DNA of 64,000 bases. Source: Acidobacteriaceae bacterium KBS 146. Lineage in GTDB: Bacteria; Acidobacteriota; Terriglobia; Terriglobales; Acidobacteriaceae. Positions within the stretch are counted from its first letter, which is position 1. Each line of letters starts with the position of its first letter. Shown piece by piece: positions 10,101-18,082 of this stretch. Location: contig JHVA01000001.1 of assembly GCA_000688615.1 (NCBI GenBank), positions 4,757,001-4,821,000 on the forward strand, read 5' to 3'. The position numbers and the translations under genes were made by a program. The notes beneath the pieces were generated by a model. The model was not told the DNA's origin, ran no database searches, and was given only the letters and a program-made list of their open reading frames with translations.

Positions 10101-11563
10101 AGCGCGAGTAGTGTGGGCCCAAGGATGTAAGGAGCCAGCACGGTTTCGTAGATTTCGTTCCAGAACGAGTAACGGTATTTCCCCTGCAGTCTGGAGTTGG
10201 TGAGGGTTGAGAGAACCAGGTGAGGAACAGCATAGGCGCCAATCGTGATCCAGAGGCCGGGAATATTTCTCAGCCCGAAAAGCATGTAAACAAGAGGAGC
10301 GGTAAGAAAGATGAGACGCGGAAGTGCATAGAGAAAATGCACCATCGCATTGAAGTAGCAAAGCCGCTGTGTGAGCTTGAGATTGCGTGCAAACAGGGGA
10401 TTATCGACGCGCAGAATCTGAATCATGCCGCGTGCCCAGCGAATACGCTGGCCCACGTGCGCGGAGAGACTTTCCGTCGCCAGACCTGCCGCCTGTGGCC
10501 GATTAATATAGGCCGTGTTCCAGCCCCGCATTTGCATGCGAAGTGAGGTGTGAGCATCCTCCGTCACCGTCTCGACTGCGATTCCACCGATCTCGTTCAG
10601 CGCGGTCCGGCGAAGCACGGCGCAGGAACCGCAGAAGAACGTGGCGTTCCAAAGGTCGTTGCCATCTTGCAGCAGACCGTAAAAAAGCTCGCCTTCGTTG
10701 GGCACAGTTCTGTAGTTTCCCAGGTTTCTCTCAAACGGGTCGGGGGAGTAGAAGTGGTGCGGCGTTTGCAGCATGCCGAGCTTCTTGTCTTTAAGAAACC
10801 ATCCGGCCGTGACCTGAAGAAAACTTCTCGTCGGAACGTGATCGCAATCGAAGATCGCAACCAGCGGAGAGGTCATCTTTTTGAGGGCGCTATTAATATT
10901 GCCCGCTTTCGCGTGATTGTTATCGGGCCGTATGACATAGCCGATACCGACCTTCTCGCAAAACTCACGAAACTCCGCTCGTCTGCCGTCGTCCAGAAGG
11001 TAAACATGGAGCTTGTCGGCGGGATAATCAATATTGATAGAAGCCAGTGTCGTGGACCGCACCACCGAGAGCGGCTCGTTATACGTAGGGATCAGCAGAT
11101 CGACGTCAGGCCACTCGTCAACGTCTTCAGGCAACGGAGCAGGGGGTCTCCGCAGCGGATAAATCATCTGGATAAAACCAAGAAGCAGAATGGCGAAGGC
11201 ATACATCTCCGCCGCCAGAAGCAGAAACATGAAAAACAGCTCGATGACGCGAAGATCGCTGCTCGGATCGGTGACTGTCTCGTAAACCTGCGTGACACGC
11301 CAGACGGCGTAGCGGCAGGTCGTCAACATCGAGGCGACAATCAGCATCAGCGTTGCGACATAAGCCTGCGAGAAGGTGAACAGTGCGAGGCCAAGGATCA
11401 AAGTCAAAGACCCGACAATCGCCTGCTGTTTCCAGTCGAAGCGCAGGGTTACACATTGGTAAGCCAGAACCGCAAAGATGATATAGAGAACTGCGCGTCC
11501 AAATCGTCCTGCAAAACTATCACTTGCTCCCAGGCTCTCCCACAGTTCGTGGGCCTTTTTCAT
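7196..11563 (-). CDS. bcsA: Fused cellulose synthase catalytic and regulatory subunits (BcsA-BcsB)
   Basis: A single 1455-aa chain joins two proteins that are separate in enterobacteria. Residues 1-720 are BcsA: several membrane segments, a GT2 domain with LLDDGRR (about 187), DCDH (about 238), TED (about 336) and QRIRW (about 373), then a PilZ domain with RGSVR and DLSLGG (about 577-605) for cyclic-di-GMP. From about 735 comes BcsB: a periplasmic beta-rich region with carbohydrate-binding-like modules and a C-terminal membrane anchor (GVLFPFAVGMLCAPWV). The family polymerises UDP-glucose into cellulose and moves the chain across the inner membrane. Such fusions are known from Komagataeibacter (acsAB). 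The downstream bcsZ overlaps by 4 bp; the upstream bcsQ ends at its start codon. Confidence 0.95.
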   Translation of the reverse strand: MKKAHELWESLGASDSFAGRFGRAVLYIIFAVLAYQCVTLRFDWKQQAIVGSLTLILGLALFTFSQAYVATLMLIVASMLTTCRYAVWRVTQVYETVTDPSSDLRVIELFFMFLLLAAEMYAFAILLLGFIQMIYPLRRPPAPLPEDVDEWPDVDLLIPTYNEPLSVVRSTTLASINIDYPADKLHVYLLDDGRRAEFREFCEKVGIGYVIRPDNNHAKAGNINSALKKMTSPLVAIFDCDHVPTRSFLQVTAGWFLKDKKLGMLQTPHHFYSPDPFERNLGNYRTVPNEGELFYGLLQDGNDLWNATFFCGSCAVLRRTALNEIGGIAVETVTEDAHTSLRMQMRGWNTAYINRPQAAGLATESLSAHVGQRIRWARGMIQILRVDNPLFARNLKLTQRLCYFNAMVHFLYALPRLIFLTAPLVYMLFGLRNIPGLWITIGAYAVPHLVLSTLTNSRLQGKYRYSFWNEIYETVLAPYILGPTLLALINPKLGKFNVTAKGGVVAKRYFDKTIARPYGFLLLLNYLGLAIAPWRFFVHNADHKGAVLMNVFWIVFNCVILGTANAVAVEAQQRRGSVRLNRRMIVSIRTHSKATASGISSDLSLGGGALTLEQAIALDPGTPIEVIYTGAETVILPAKVVSNSGTSLRFQYQPLTLEQEEALTVVLYSRADSWLTEDHPRDRPLKSLATIIRLSFRGMRYSFTGFLPTRKPDEIKQGAEITAAFLLCLLPFLSTRLWAEPQKEVVPTHSFHNVISLSDAGVNNGIRLQGWDSAARTSFILSPSQVAQTGTLHLKYQFSPGMIPGRSLLTVAFNDTTLTNLVMPAESSKADSAILTADIPVPAELLAAQNAVEIHLRGHYAARCEDPNDERLWAKIASTSTLEVAGVLLPMTNNLENLPAPFYEKDQTIASKPIQFALDSEPSSTQLEAAGILSSWFGVQANSHHLTFPVTMGLLPAGNVVLVARNDSLLSTTLGQHLQGSHLSIIENPADHFGRILIVSADSDDQLVALARTVAMGKRFSGSSAEVIPSPLPSPRQVGDSPRWVQTTRPSSLWSYTQTNELSTDGSQPIASYVRIPPDLYFGDQDTVKLHLQYSTAHLSSTQNAYMRVVANGSQVTYMPLAQKGGANAIQDTEIPVPVGFLRPFANTLLFQFIFSEKNRRDFCTAVPPSSATGTILPSSNLDLHSFPHWTAMPDLELFANAGFPFTRFAGLSQTTVVLADHPSSREITAMLDLLAYFGAQTGYPALRFRVGDTKSFDQDRDLLVIGTESSLPTNAAVAAALPLAMEERGLFHRTDTTLSLLKSLWTRISRLDPDSFSDFHGVQEDSRLDRSLGEPFDSVIEMTKSPTGRNRSVVAIILGKDTDDSFPSFLDVSSSTTINGNVSVQHGRRFDSFLIDPSTYNVGHISALGQLRAKMHQAPWIGVLFPFAVGMLCAPWVHARLKDRAGKRLNGDLV

Positions 11564-12462
11564 CGTTCACTCCACCGTTGCTGAGCCTTCGCAGGTGCTG
11601 TCCGTTTCGGAGCTTCGATCCAGCGCACAATTTCATTGCAGACCGTCACGGCCTGAGCCTCCGGAGCATAAATAGGAAGCACAATCCCTTCGTCCAGCGA
11701 CTCCTGAATCTCTCCCTGTCGATAGATCGGAGTCTGGAATAGCTTGTCCCCGAGAAGCTGCGACAAGCTCAGACATACTTCTTTGGCAACGGGGGTGTCC
11801 TCCATCTGGTTAATCACGTACAGAACCTGACGGGGAGCGTGTGGCAGTTTTCCCAGAAATGTCTGGATGGCTTCTGCGTATCTTGCTGAAGCCAGCTCCG
11901 GAACCAGGGGCACGATGAGGACGGAGATCTGCTGGAGGTAGCCAGCCAATTCTCCTGAGGAGGCCCCACTCAGATCAAAGAGAACGTAATCTGTAGGCGT
12001 CGCCGCGACAGAAGCGTCGATATCGAGAGCCGCAGGTTCGTTGAGGTCACGCGCAAGAATTCGAACAGGAACATCGTTCCCGGGGGCGAAAAAGGAACGT
12101 AAACCAGCCCGAGCAGTGCTCGCACCGTAGTGATACGCCAGGGTAGGCCAGGGCGATGCGTCTACGACCAGAACCTTCTTCCCGAGTTGCCAGAAGATGG
12201 CCGCCAGACTGGCAGCCAGCGTCGTCTTTCCAGATCCCCCAATGGGAGAGTAGATCGCAATGCGCTTTGCATGATGGTGTTCTCCCGCAACCGCGCGTTC
12301 TTCCGCCTCTTGGGGCTTGGGAGTGCGGTGCCGGCTGAAAGTCCTGTAGCCCGCTTGATCGACTCTAAAGCTTGAAAATAAAGCATTTACATCCCGGTTT
12401 TGCTCTTGATCCTCGGATTTGGCAATGGATGTTGGATGGTCGGGAGAATTGGATTTGGACAC
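11560..12462 (-). CDS. bcsQ: BcsQ/MinD-like ATPase of the cellulose operon
   Basis: This ParA/MinD-superfamily ATPase has P-loop IGGSGKTTLAASLAA, switch region VLVVDASPW and DYVLFDLSG. The deviant Walker A signature lysine (KGGxGKT) is replaced by Ile, as also happens in other BcsQ proteins. I place the start at GTG 12462 because AGGAGG (12471-12476) sits 8 nt upstream, giving 300 aa; an in-frame GTG at 12513 would add 17 residues without a comparable site. BcsQ helps place or activate the cellulose secretion complex at the pole in enterobacteria. The gene ends with a 4-bp overlap with bcsAB, so it is the first gene of the operon. Confidence 0.85.
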   Translation of the reverse strand: MSKSNSPDHPTSIAKSEDQEQNRDVNALFSSFRVDQAGYRTFSRHRTPKPQEAEERAVAGEHHHAKRIAIYSPIGGSGKTTLAASLAAIFWQLGKKVLVVDASPWPTLAYHYGASTARAGLRSFFAPGNDVPVRILARDLNEPAALDIDASVAATPTDYVLFDLSGASSGELAGYLQQISVLIVPLVPELASARYAEAIQTFLGKLPHAPRQVLYVINQMEDTPVAKEVCLSLSQLLGDKLFQTPIYRQGEIQESLDEGIVLPIYAPEAQAVTVCNEIVRWIEAPKRTAPAKAQQRWSER

Positions 12463-12640
12463 GCCTGCTGCCTCCTGCACACACGCGAAGCAACCCCGAA
12501 CGTGCTGGGACACTCGTGATAGGTTACTAAAGATAGCATAGGTAACTATCCCGTTTTGGGACCAAAAGAACCATTGACATGAGGCAAAAGATTGTTTTGC
12601 CGCAACCTTAGTTGTAGACCGGATTATGCCTTGCGAAAAA
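12463..12640. promoter_or_regulatory. bcs operon upstream region with three inverted repeats
   Basis: Upstream of bcsQ there are three dyads in about 85 bp: GATAGGTTAC (12518-12527) facing GTAACTATC (12542-12550); the perfect palindrome TTTTGGGACCAAAA (12554-12567); and GGCAAAA (12583-12589) facing TTTTGCC (12595-12601). These look like binding sites for more than one regulator or a cooperative array. No clear -35/-10 pair could be assigned. Confidence 0.45.
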
Positions 12641-12668
12641 ACGAGAAAGCCGCTCCACCGGAGCGGCT
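12640..12668 (-). terminator. Rho-independent terminator
   Basis: On the minus strand, AGCCGCTCC and GGAGCGGCT form a perfect 9-bp stem (12648-12656/12660-12668) with a 3-nt loop. It is followed by TTTCTCGTTTTTT. It ends transcription coming from the amidase or the candidate RNA. Confidence 0.85.
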
Positions 12669-12835
12669 GGAATTCCCGAACGACTCCTGAAATTCAGCTC
12701 GACGAGACCTCGACGAGACATGGCAATCTCTCCAGGGTACTCATTGTGGCCAACGAAGTGCATGCGGCCTGTCGAAAAGGATAGGCTGCATCTGGATCGA
12801 TCCGTCATTTATCCAGCTAGAGGAGCCTACCTGTG
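12640..12835 (-). ncRNA. Candidate structured small RNA ending in an intrinsic terminator
   Basis: Between the amidase stop (12851) and the bcs control region, the minus strand holds a foldable segment. Arms 12824-12831 and 12779-12787 pair (AGCCTACC against GGATAGGCT, one bulge), with an inner stem 12811-12816/12792-12797. It ends in a strong terminator (12648-12668) followed by a T-rich tract. The terminator is about 180 nt past the amidase stop, longer than an ordinary trailer. A 66-codon frame exists here but runs straight through the terminator hairpin, so it is probably not a protein. No Rfam family was recognised. It could equally be a long structured 3' UTR. Confidence 0.3.
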
Positions 12836-12850
12836 TTCTCGCGGATCCGA

Positions 12851-13828
12851 CTAATCCAGAAAGCGCTTCGTAATTCCCTCGTACGCATCGATTCGGCGGT
12901 CGCGCAAAAACGGCCAGTGCTGCCGCGTAACCTCGATCAGTTTGGGGTCGAGATCGGCAATAAGAATCTCTTCGCTGTCGTGGGAGGCCTGGGCCACGAT
13001 GCGCCCAAAGGGATCGGCAATAAAACTTCCGCCCCAGAACTCCAGACCCGACGCGGGGGTATGGTCGCCGGGACCACGAAGCTCAACCGTGGCGGGGTTG
13101 CCGTCGGCAGCGGTTACCTTGAACTTGACGTCGCCATGTTCATGACCGGTGCGATTGACCGCACAAACAAAGACGCCATTTGCGATCGCGTGGGCGCGCT
13201 GGGCCGTCTGCCAGGCTGTGTACTGCGCTTCGCCAAATTCTTGTTTCTCCGAAGGGTGCCAGCCAATCGCTGTGGGAAAGAATAGGATTTCGGCGCCTTT
13301 CAGCGACGTGAGGCGCGCCCCCTCTGGATACCACTGGTCCCAGCAAACAAGAGTGCCGATAGGACCTGAAGTCGTCTGCGTCGCTTTGAAGCCGAGATCA
13401 CCCGGCGTGAAATAGAACTTTTCATAGTAGAGCGGATCATCGGGGATGTGCATCTTGCGGTAGAGATCGACGATCCTGCCGTCCTTCTCAATCGTCACGG
13501 CAGTGTTGTGATACAGACCAGGGGCACGCCTCTCAAAGAGCGAGGCCACCAGAACGACACCCGTCTCCCGGCAGACACGGCTCAGAACGTCAGTCGAGGG
13601 CCCTGGAATCGATTCGGCGAGACCGAACAGATCATGATCCTCTCTCTGGCAGAAATACTGTGCTCGAAAAAGCTCGGGCAGGCAAACCAGAGTCGCCCCC
13701 TGGCGAGCCGCTTCGAAGACGCGCTCAGCAGCCTTATCCAGGTTGAGCCTGGTATCGGGCGAACAGGACATTTGGATCAGGGCGACGCGCTTGATGCCGG
13801 ACGGGGAGCTCGAGAGGTGATTCGTCAT
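12851..13828 (-). CDS. aguB: N-carbamoylputrescine amidase (nitrilase superfamily)
   Basis: This 325-aa carbon-nitrogen hydrolase has the Glu-Lys-Cys triad: PELF (Glu52), RKMHIPDDP (Lys125) and VCWDQWYPE (Cys162). The sequences around the triad (YYEKFYFTPGD, GWHPSEKQEFG) match the N-carbamoylputrescine amidase branch, which turns N-carbamoylputrescine into putrescine, CO2 and ammonia in the agmatine route. No signal peptide is seen, so it is cytosolic. It stands alone here, divergent from glutamine synthetase. An agmatine deiminase partner is not in the window. Another amidase of the same superfamily cannot be excluded but is less likely. Confidence 0.87.
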   Translation of the reverse strand: MTNHLSSSPSGIKRVALIQMSCSPDTRLNLDKAAERVFEAARQGATLVCLPELFRAQYFCQREDHDLFGLAESIPGPSTDVLSRVCRETGVVLVASLFERRAPGLYHNTAVTIEKDGRIVDLYRKMHIPDDPLYYEKFYFTPGDLGFKATQTTSGPIGTLVCWDQWYPEGARLTSLKGAEILFFPTAIGWHPSEKQEFGEAQYTAWQTAQRAHAIANGVFVCAVNRTGHEHGDVKFKVTAADGNPATVELRGPGDHTPASGLEFWGGSFIADPFGRIVAQASHDSEEILIADLDPKLIEVTRQHWPFLRDRRIDAYEGITKRFLD

Positions 13829-14161
13829 GGTGTTGATCTTATTTTATGGTGTTGCGCTCATTTTATAGATACGAAGATCGCGGTTGAGACTCGGCAAGAG
13901 CAGATTTCCCCATATCTTTACGCGGAGCCCGGGGGGACGAAGCGTAGCCGGTAGGACAGGATCGGCGCCGATCGTCAGGTGAGCTCATCGAGAGAAACCA
14001 CGCAACTCTCCCTTTATTTTCTGTGGGAATTTCTGTTAGGTTGGAAACAGGGTCTTCTGCCCGCGACGCCAGCGGATCCATTCTCCAACAAATCCCCAAA
14101 CGATCCTGTCAGCCCGACCACGCCAGTCGTGTGTATCTCATTGCAGAAGGAGCAAAAGACG
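13829..14161. other. Divergent intergenic region between aguB and the glutamine synthetase gene
   Basis: This 333-bp stretch contains a perfect 14-bp palindrome GATCGGCGCCGATC (13960-13973). The glutamine synthetase frame is open upstream to ATG 13979, but those 61 codons do not look like family sequence. No convincing sigma-54 site or riboswitch was found. Confidence 0.4.
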
Positions 14162-15589
14162 TTGAGCGAATTTCGTGATTTCCTGGAACTTTCCTACGCA
14201 GAACTCGAAGACCTGAACCTGCAGGCCAAGGAGCAGCGCAAGAAGCGCGTTGCTGCCGACGTTATTCAGGAAGAAAGGCTCAAGTACCTGACCGACGAGC
14301 GCCGCATCAAGGCGGTTACGGTGCTGTTCAGCGATCTCGAAGGCCGGCTGCACATGCTGGACTACGACAAGAAGTTCCTGGTGAAGAGCTACGATAACCT
14401 GACGTTTGACGGATCGTCGATCCGCGGCTTTACGGCCCAGCGTGAGAGCGACCTGCGACTCGGAATCGACTGGAGCGCCTTCTACTGGGCACCTGCCGAC
14501 GTCTTTGGCCCCGGTAAGGTTCTCGTCTTCGGCGAAGTTATCGACAAGAACGGTGGAACCTATAGCGCCGACATCCGTGGCGTCCTCAAGCAGTTTTCTC
14601 AGGAGCTCTATGCCGAGCAGGGATACACTCTCAACGCGGCCAACGAGATTGAGGGCTTCCTCTTCGAAGGTATCGACGCGGAGCGCAAGTTCCACGAGAC
14701 CAGCCTTTTCGAGTACGTCAACAAGGGCGGTTACTACCATTCGCTTCCTGGCGATCCACTCCGTGAGTTCATTGACACAAGCGCTGAAGTTCAGCGCGCG
14801 ATGGGCTTCGAGAACGAAAAGGACCATCCGGAAGTCGCTCCCTCGCAGTTCGAAATCAACTACACCTATGGCGAAGTTGTCGCTGCCGCCGACCAGATCC
14901 AGCTCTATAAGTTGATCTGCCGGCAGATTGCCACCCAGATGGGAATGACGGCTAGCTTCCTTCCGAAGCCGGTCGTGGGTGTGAACGGATCGGGCATGCA
15001 CACCAACGTTTCGATCACCAAGAACGGAAAGAATCTGTTCTGGGATCCGAAGGGCGAAGAGAAGATCTCGAAGATGGCATGGCAGTTTACGGATCGCATT
15101 CTGACGCATGGCAATGACATCTGCCTTCTGTTGAACGCGAGCGTCAACGCCTATCGCCGCCTCGATCCTCACTTTGAGGCTCCCAATCAGATCAAGGCTT
15201 CGGCGACCGATCGCGGCTCGATGGTTCGTATCCCCATCGGAAACGAAAAGTCGGCTCGTGTCGAGGTTCGCTCCGTCGGCCCCGATGCGAATCCGTACCT
15301 GGTGCTGTACTCGATCTTCAAGAGCGGCCTGCAGGGCGAGACCTCGAAGATCAAGAATCTTCGCCAGGCCGAGCGCTACCTCCCGGACAACATCTATACG
15401 GCCATCGAAAACTTCCGTGGCGCAGACTGGACGACGAAGCTGCTGGGTGCCGACGTAAAGGGACGCTATGCTGACCTGAAGCAGGCCTCAGCCGACCGTT
15501 GCCCGCGCCTGTTGGGAACGATCGTGAAGGCTCCGGAGGTTCAGTTCCACCACGATGTCTACAACCAGCTTTTGTGGAACATCTTCTAG
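14162..15589 (+). CDS. glnA: Glutamine synthetase, type I
   Basis: The protein makes glutamine from glutamate, ammonia and ATP. Family motifs are FDGSSIRGF near the N-terminus, the metal and glutamate sites NEIEGFLFEG and NGSGMHTN, the ATP/phosphate loop KASATDRGSMVRIP, and ARVEVRSVGPDANPYL. I choose TTG 14162, with AGAAGGAG 8 nt upstream, giving 475 aa, the usual length. The region where enterobacterial enzymes carry the adenylylation Tyr (NLYDLP) reads DNIYTAIENF, so control by adenylylation is doubtful. Single gene, followed by a strong terminator. Confidence 0.88.
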   Translation: MSEFRDFLELSYAELEDLNLQAKEQRKKRVAADVIQEERLKYLTDERRIKAVTVLFSDLEGRLHMLDYDKKFLVKSYDNLTFDGSSIRGFTAQRESDLRLGIDWSAFYWAPADVFGPGKVLVFGEVIDKNGGTYSADIRGVLKQFSQELYAEQGYTLNAANEIEGFLFEGIDAERKFHETSLFEYVNKGGYYHSLPGDPLREFIDTSAEVQRAMGFENEKDHPEVAPSQFEINYTYGEVVAAADQIQLYKLICRQIATQMGMTASFLPKPVVGVNGSGMHTNVSITKNGKNLFWDPKGEEKISKMAWQFTDRILTHGNDICLLLNASVNAYRRLDPHFEAPNQIKASATDRGSMVRIPIGNEKSARVEVRSVGPDANPYLVLYSIFKSGLQGETSKIKNLRQAERYLPDNIYTAIENFRGADWTTKLLGADVKGRYADLKQASADRCPRLLGTIVKAPEVQFHHDVYNQLLWNIF

Positions 15590-15608
15590 TTTTTCCACCG
15601 TATAACGA

Positions 15609-15640
15609 CCCCCTCGCTCATCTGCGAGGGGGTTTTTCTT
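15609..15640. terminator. Strong terminator after glutamine synthetase
   Basis: CCCCCTCGC (15609-15617) pairs with GCGAGGGGG (15624-15632), followed by TTTTTCTT. It sits between convergent genes. Confidence 0.9.
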
Positions 15641-16305
15641 TAAGCACGAGATATCTCCATCATCTGTTCGCGCACTCGTTGCGGGCGGTACAGGTTCTCC
15701 GGAATCTCTGCCAGACGTGAAGGATGCACCTGTTCCCCGAGCCCGTAGAAGTTACAGAAGCTCATCATGAGCGGTCGCCACTGATCGGGATCAATTCGAT
15801 TCTGGTCTGTCGCGCGCAGGATCTCAGGCTTTGCCCTGACTTTGAGGATCTTTACTTCAAGAGCGATCAGATTGCTGGCATCTCCAGTCAGCGGATGTAC
15901 AGATGACAACTCGGCCTCCATCTGGAGCGGACATTCGCAAATCAACGGCGCTGATACCTTTTCCGCTGGCTCTGCGGTAAGTCCAGAGGCCGCAAATTTA
16001 TCTGCGCAGTAACGGTAGCCGCGTTCCAGTTTATGCGGAGGCACAGGATTGGATGCCGTCAGCCGCGCAAGCCGGTCGACATGACCCGCTTGTTCCACTG
16101 ACGGTAAATTGATGGTGCACTCGCCCGTGTGCTGAAGATTGATCGGGGTCTGCGAGCTACCTCCAAAGCCGAGCATGCAGTTCCAGCCCAGCCACCACGC
16201 CGACGAGATCGGAGCGACATTCGGAGAGCCATCGGGATTAAGCGTGCCGATCAGAACAACCGGGGTTCCGGCGTACAAAATGGGAGGGTAGATCGTGAGA
16301 TGCAT
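15640..16305 (-). CDS. Flavin-reductase-like FMN-binding split-barrel protein
   Basis: This 221-aa protein has the FMN-binding split-barrel pattern: an N-terminal strand YPPILYAGTPVVLIGTLNPD, NVAPISSAWWLG, and a TGECTINLPS segment that matches the 'N.V....HTGEF.INLP' phosphate/flavin region. It has no signal peptide. Relatives bind FMN and reduce flavins or act as oxidoreductases of unknown substrate; the exact reaction cannot be told. The start is ATG 16305, preceded by AAGGAG 8 nt away; a longer frame begins at 16323. Its stop lies at the edge of the shared terminator with the convergent glutamine synthetase. Confidence 0.75.
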   Translation of the reverse strand: MHLTIYPPILYAGTPVVLIGTLNPDGSPNVAPISSAWWLGWNCMLGFGGSSQTPINLQHTGECTINLPSVEQAGHVDRLARLTASNPVPPHKLERGYRYCADKFAASGLTAEPAEKVSAPLICECPLQMEAELSSVHPLTGDASNLIALEVKILKVRAKPEILRATDQNRIDPDQWRPLMMSFCNFYGLGEQVHPSRLAEIPENLYRPQRVREQMMEISRA

Positions 16306-16460
16306 TCGAGATGCTCCTTGCAATCGAAGTCATCTTCACGCTATGAGCGTCGTGAAACAGATACACTCCGTTCTGTTCGGTCAAAGTCGTGTTGGTTTGA
16401 CAAGGAATTGCTTCTCCGGCATCCTTCTCGTGTTTGGTGGAGGTTATCTTGGATTTGGAT

Positions 16461-17231
16461 ATGGAACGATCTTCCAATCGGCTTGCACCCGCTGCCGCGT
16501 TGGGCATATGTCTGATGGTGGGATTGGTACTAGGCGGCTGGCTTCTCGGAAATCAGATCAAAGAGACCCGCCTGGCGGATCGCTACGTCACCGTCAAAGG
16601 TCTCGTCGAAAGAACCGTCAAGTCCGACAGCGCCGTGTGGCCCGTCACTTTCAAAGAGACCGGAAACGATCTGCAGCAGGTCTACGCCAAGAGCGAGGAA
16701 GATCGTGCCGCGGTGCTGAAGTTCTTCCAGGGGCAGGGAATTACCCCTCAGGAGATCTCCGTCGGGCAGATTCAGGTGACCGATAAGCAGGCAAATGAAT
16801 ATGGCGGCAACAACAACGCCGGTCCACGCTACATCGTGCAGCAGACCGTCACGGTAAGCTCCGGCGATGTGGACAAGATTGCGAAGGCCGGACAAAAGAC
16901 CGCACAACTCCTTCAGGCCGGCATTATCGTGGTTGGCGGGTATGGTCAGGGAATCCGCTATGTCTTCAATGGCCTGAATGCGCTCAAGCCCGACATGATC
17001 ACCGAGGCGACCAAGAATGCACGCGCGTCGGCAGACCGCTTCGCCGCAGACTCAGGAAGTCAAGTCGGCTCCATTCGTTCGGCGAATCAGGGGGTCTTTT
17101 CTATCTCGGCAGCAGACGCCGGGAGTGCCGGACCCGGAGAAGAAGGGGGCGGCGGAGCGACCAGCCCGGACGCCAGCATCATGAAGAAGGTCCGCGTCGT
17201 CGCGACCATCGACTACTACCTTGTGAAATAA
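16461..17231 (+). CDS. SIMPL-domain (DUF541) membrane-anchored protein
   Basis: A 256-aa protein with one N-terminal membrane segment (APAAALGICLMVGLVLGGWLLG) followed by a SIMPL/DUF541 domain (YVTVKGLVERTVKSDSAVW, QTVTVSSGDVDKIAKAG, ATKNARASADRFAADSGSQVG). It is probably anchored in the inner membrane and faces the periplasm. Family members are linked to envelope stress or signalling, but no molecular activity is established. A Gly-rich loop (GEEGGGGATSP) lies near the C-terminus. The start is uncertain: ATG 16461 or TTG 16449, the latter closer to GGTGGAGG; a longer frame begins at 16434. Confidence 0.8.
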   Translation: MERSSNRLAPAAALGICLMVGLVLGGWLLGNQIKETRLADRYVTVKGLVERTVKSDSAVWPVTFKETGNDLQQVYAKSEEDRAAVLKFFQGQGITPQEISVGQIQVTDKQANEYGGNNNAGPRYIVQQTVTVSSGDVDKIAKAGQKTAQLLQAGIIVVGGYGQGIRYVFNGLNALKPDMITEATKNARASADRFAADSGSQVGSIRSANQGVFSISAADAGSAGPGEEGGGGATSPDASIMKKVRVVATIDYYLVK

Positions 17232-17243
17232 CCTGCGCGTCTT

Positions 17244-17942
17244 TTATTTCAGGCCCTGCTTTGCAGGTCGGGATAGCGCCTGCAGGATCGATTGCGCTAC
17301 CTGCTGCGCCTGCACCGCGCTGCCCTCTTTTGTGAAGTGAACATCGTCCTGATGCAGGTCCTGATGTTGCAGCATCAGTCCTCCCTGGTCGTCGACCTGG
17401 ATATGTTGCTGCTGCATAACGGCGAGTGCAAGGCGGTTCCGTTCGTCGACTCGCTGATTCGTTGCGCCTGCCGTAGTCGGTTTGCGCAGCGGCGTTGTGC
17501 TCGCCCACAGAAGCGCAGCCGAAGGCGATAATTTGCGAACGGCAGCGACAACCCCAGGCAGCCCCGCAGCGTATTGCCGTTCGGTGTATTCCCATCCGTG
17601 CATGCCATTGTTGAAGTGGATGACCGCGAAGGTTGACGGCATCATTGTTGCCAGGTCAGCGATCTGCTTGGGCAGTCGAGAATCGCCAGAGGATGCGGAG
17701 GTGGCGAAAAGATAGCAGTTTGCGCGCCCGTCCAGCAGGCGAGACGTTTCGGCGTAATAAGCACGAGTAATGGAGTCGCCAATCAGCAGAATATCCGGGA
17801 GCGCGGGGTTAGGGTGCTCCGGGCGGTCTGCCCAGGTCCACTCGACCTTCTCCGTTATTGATTGTGCGCAGACATGCGGTGCTGCCGTCCATGCAATCAC
17901 GATGAGAACGTAGACACCCAGAGAAACAAGCTTCCTTCGCAT
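17244..17942 (-). CDS. Exported SGNH/GDSL-family hydrolase
   Basis: This 232-aa protein has a cleavable signal peptide (MRRKLVSLGVYVLIVIAWTA, ending near CAQ). The SGNH blocks are ILLIGDSITRA (nucleophile Ser), HFNNGMHGWEYT (block III Asn) and DDVHFTKEG (block V Asp-x-x-His). Such enzymes hydrolyse esters on carbohydrates or lipids outside the cytoplasm. The context gives no substrate. It converges with the SIMPL gene, only 12 bp between stops. Confidence 0.85.
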   Translation of the reverse strand: MRRKLVSLGVYVLIVIAWTAAPHVCAQSITEKVEWTWADRPEHPNPALPDILLIGDSITRAYYAETSRLLDGRANCYLFATSASSGDSRLPKQIADLATMMPSTFAVIHFNNGMHGWEYTERQYAAGLPGVVAAVRKLSPSAALLWASTTPLRKPTTAGATNQRVDERNRLALAVMQQQHIQVDDQGGLMLQHQDLHQDDVHFTKEGSAVQAQQVAQSILQALSRPAKQGLK

Positions 17943-18082
17943 GCAGGAAATCTTACATAACGATTCTGGGCAGACGCCGTGGCCGTTCGATTACCGTTTT
18001 CATCGTGCGAATATTGCCAGAGCTTCCACGCGAGTGATAGTTTGGATTTCTCATCACCTTTCTTCGGGGGGACGATTTATCT

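Noticed and set aside
10550..11584. 344-codon plus-strand frame inside bcsAB
   Set aside because: Antisense shadow of the GT2 domain, which has clear motifs on the other strand.
12608..12808. 66-codon minus-strand frame as a protein gene
   Set aside because: It runs through the terminator stem and T-tract, with no ribosome site; treated as part of a candidate RNA.
14138..15172. 344-codon minus-strand frame inside glnA
   Set aside because: Antisense shadow caused by codon bias.
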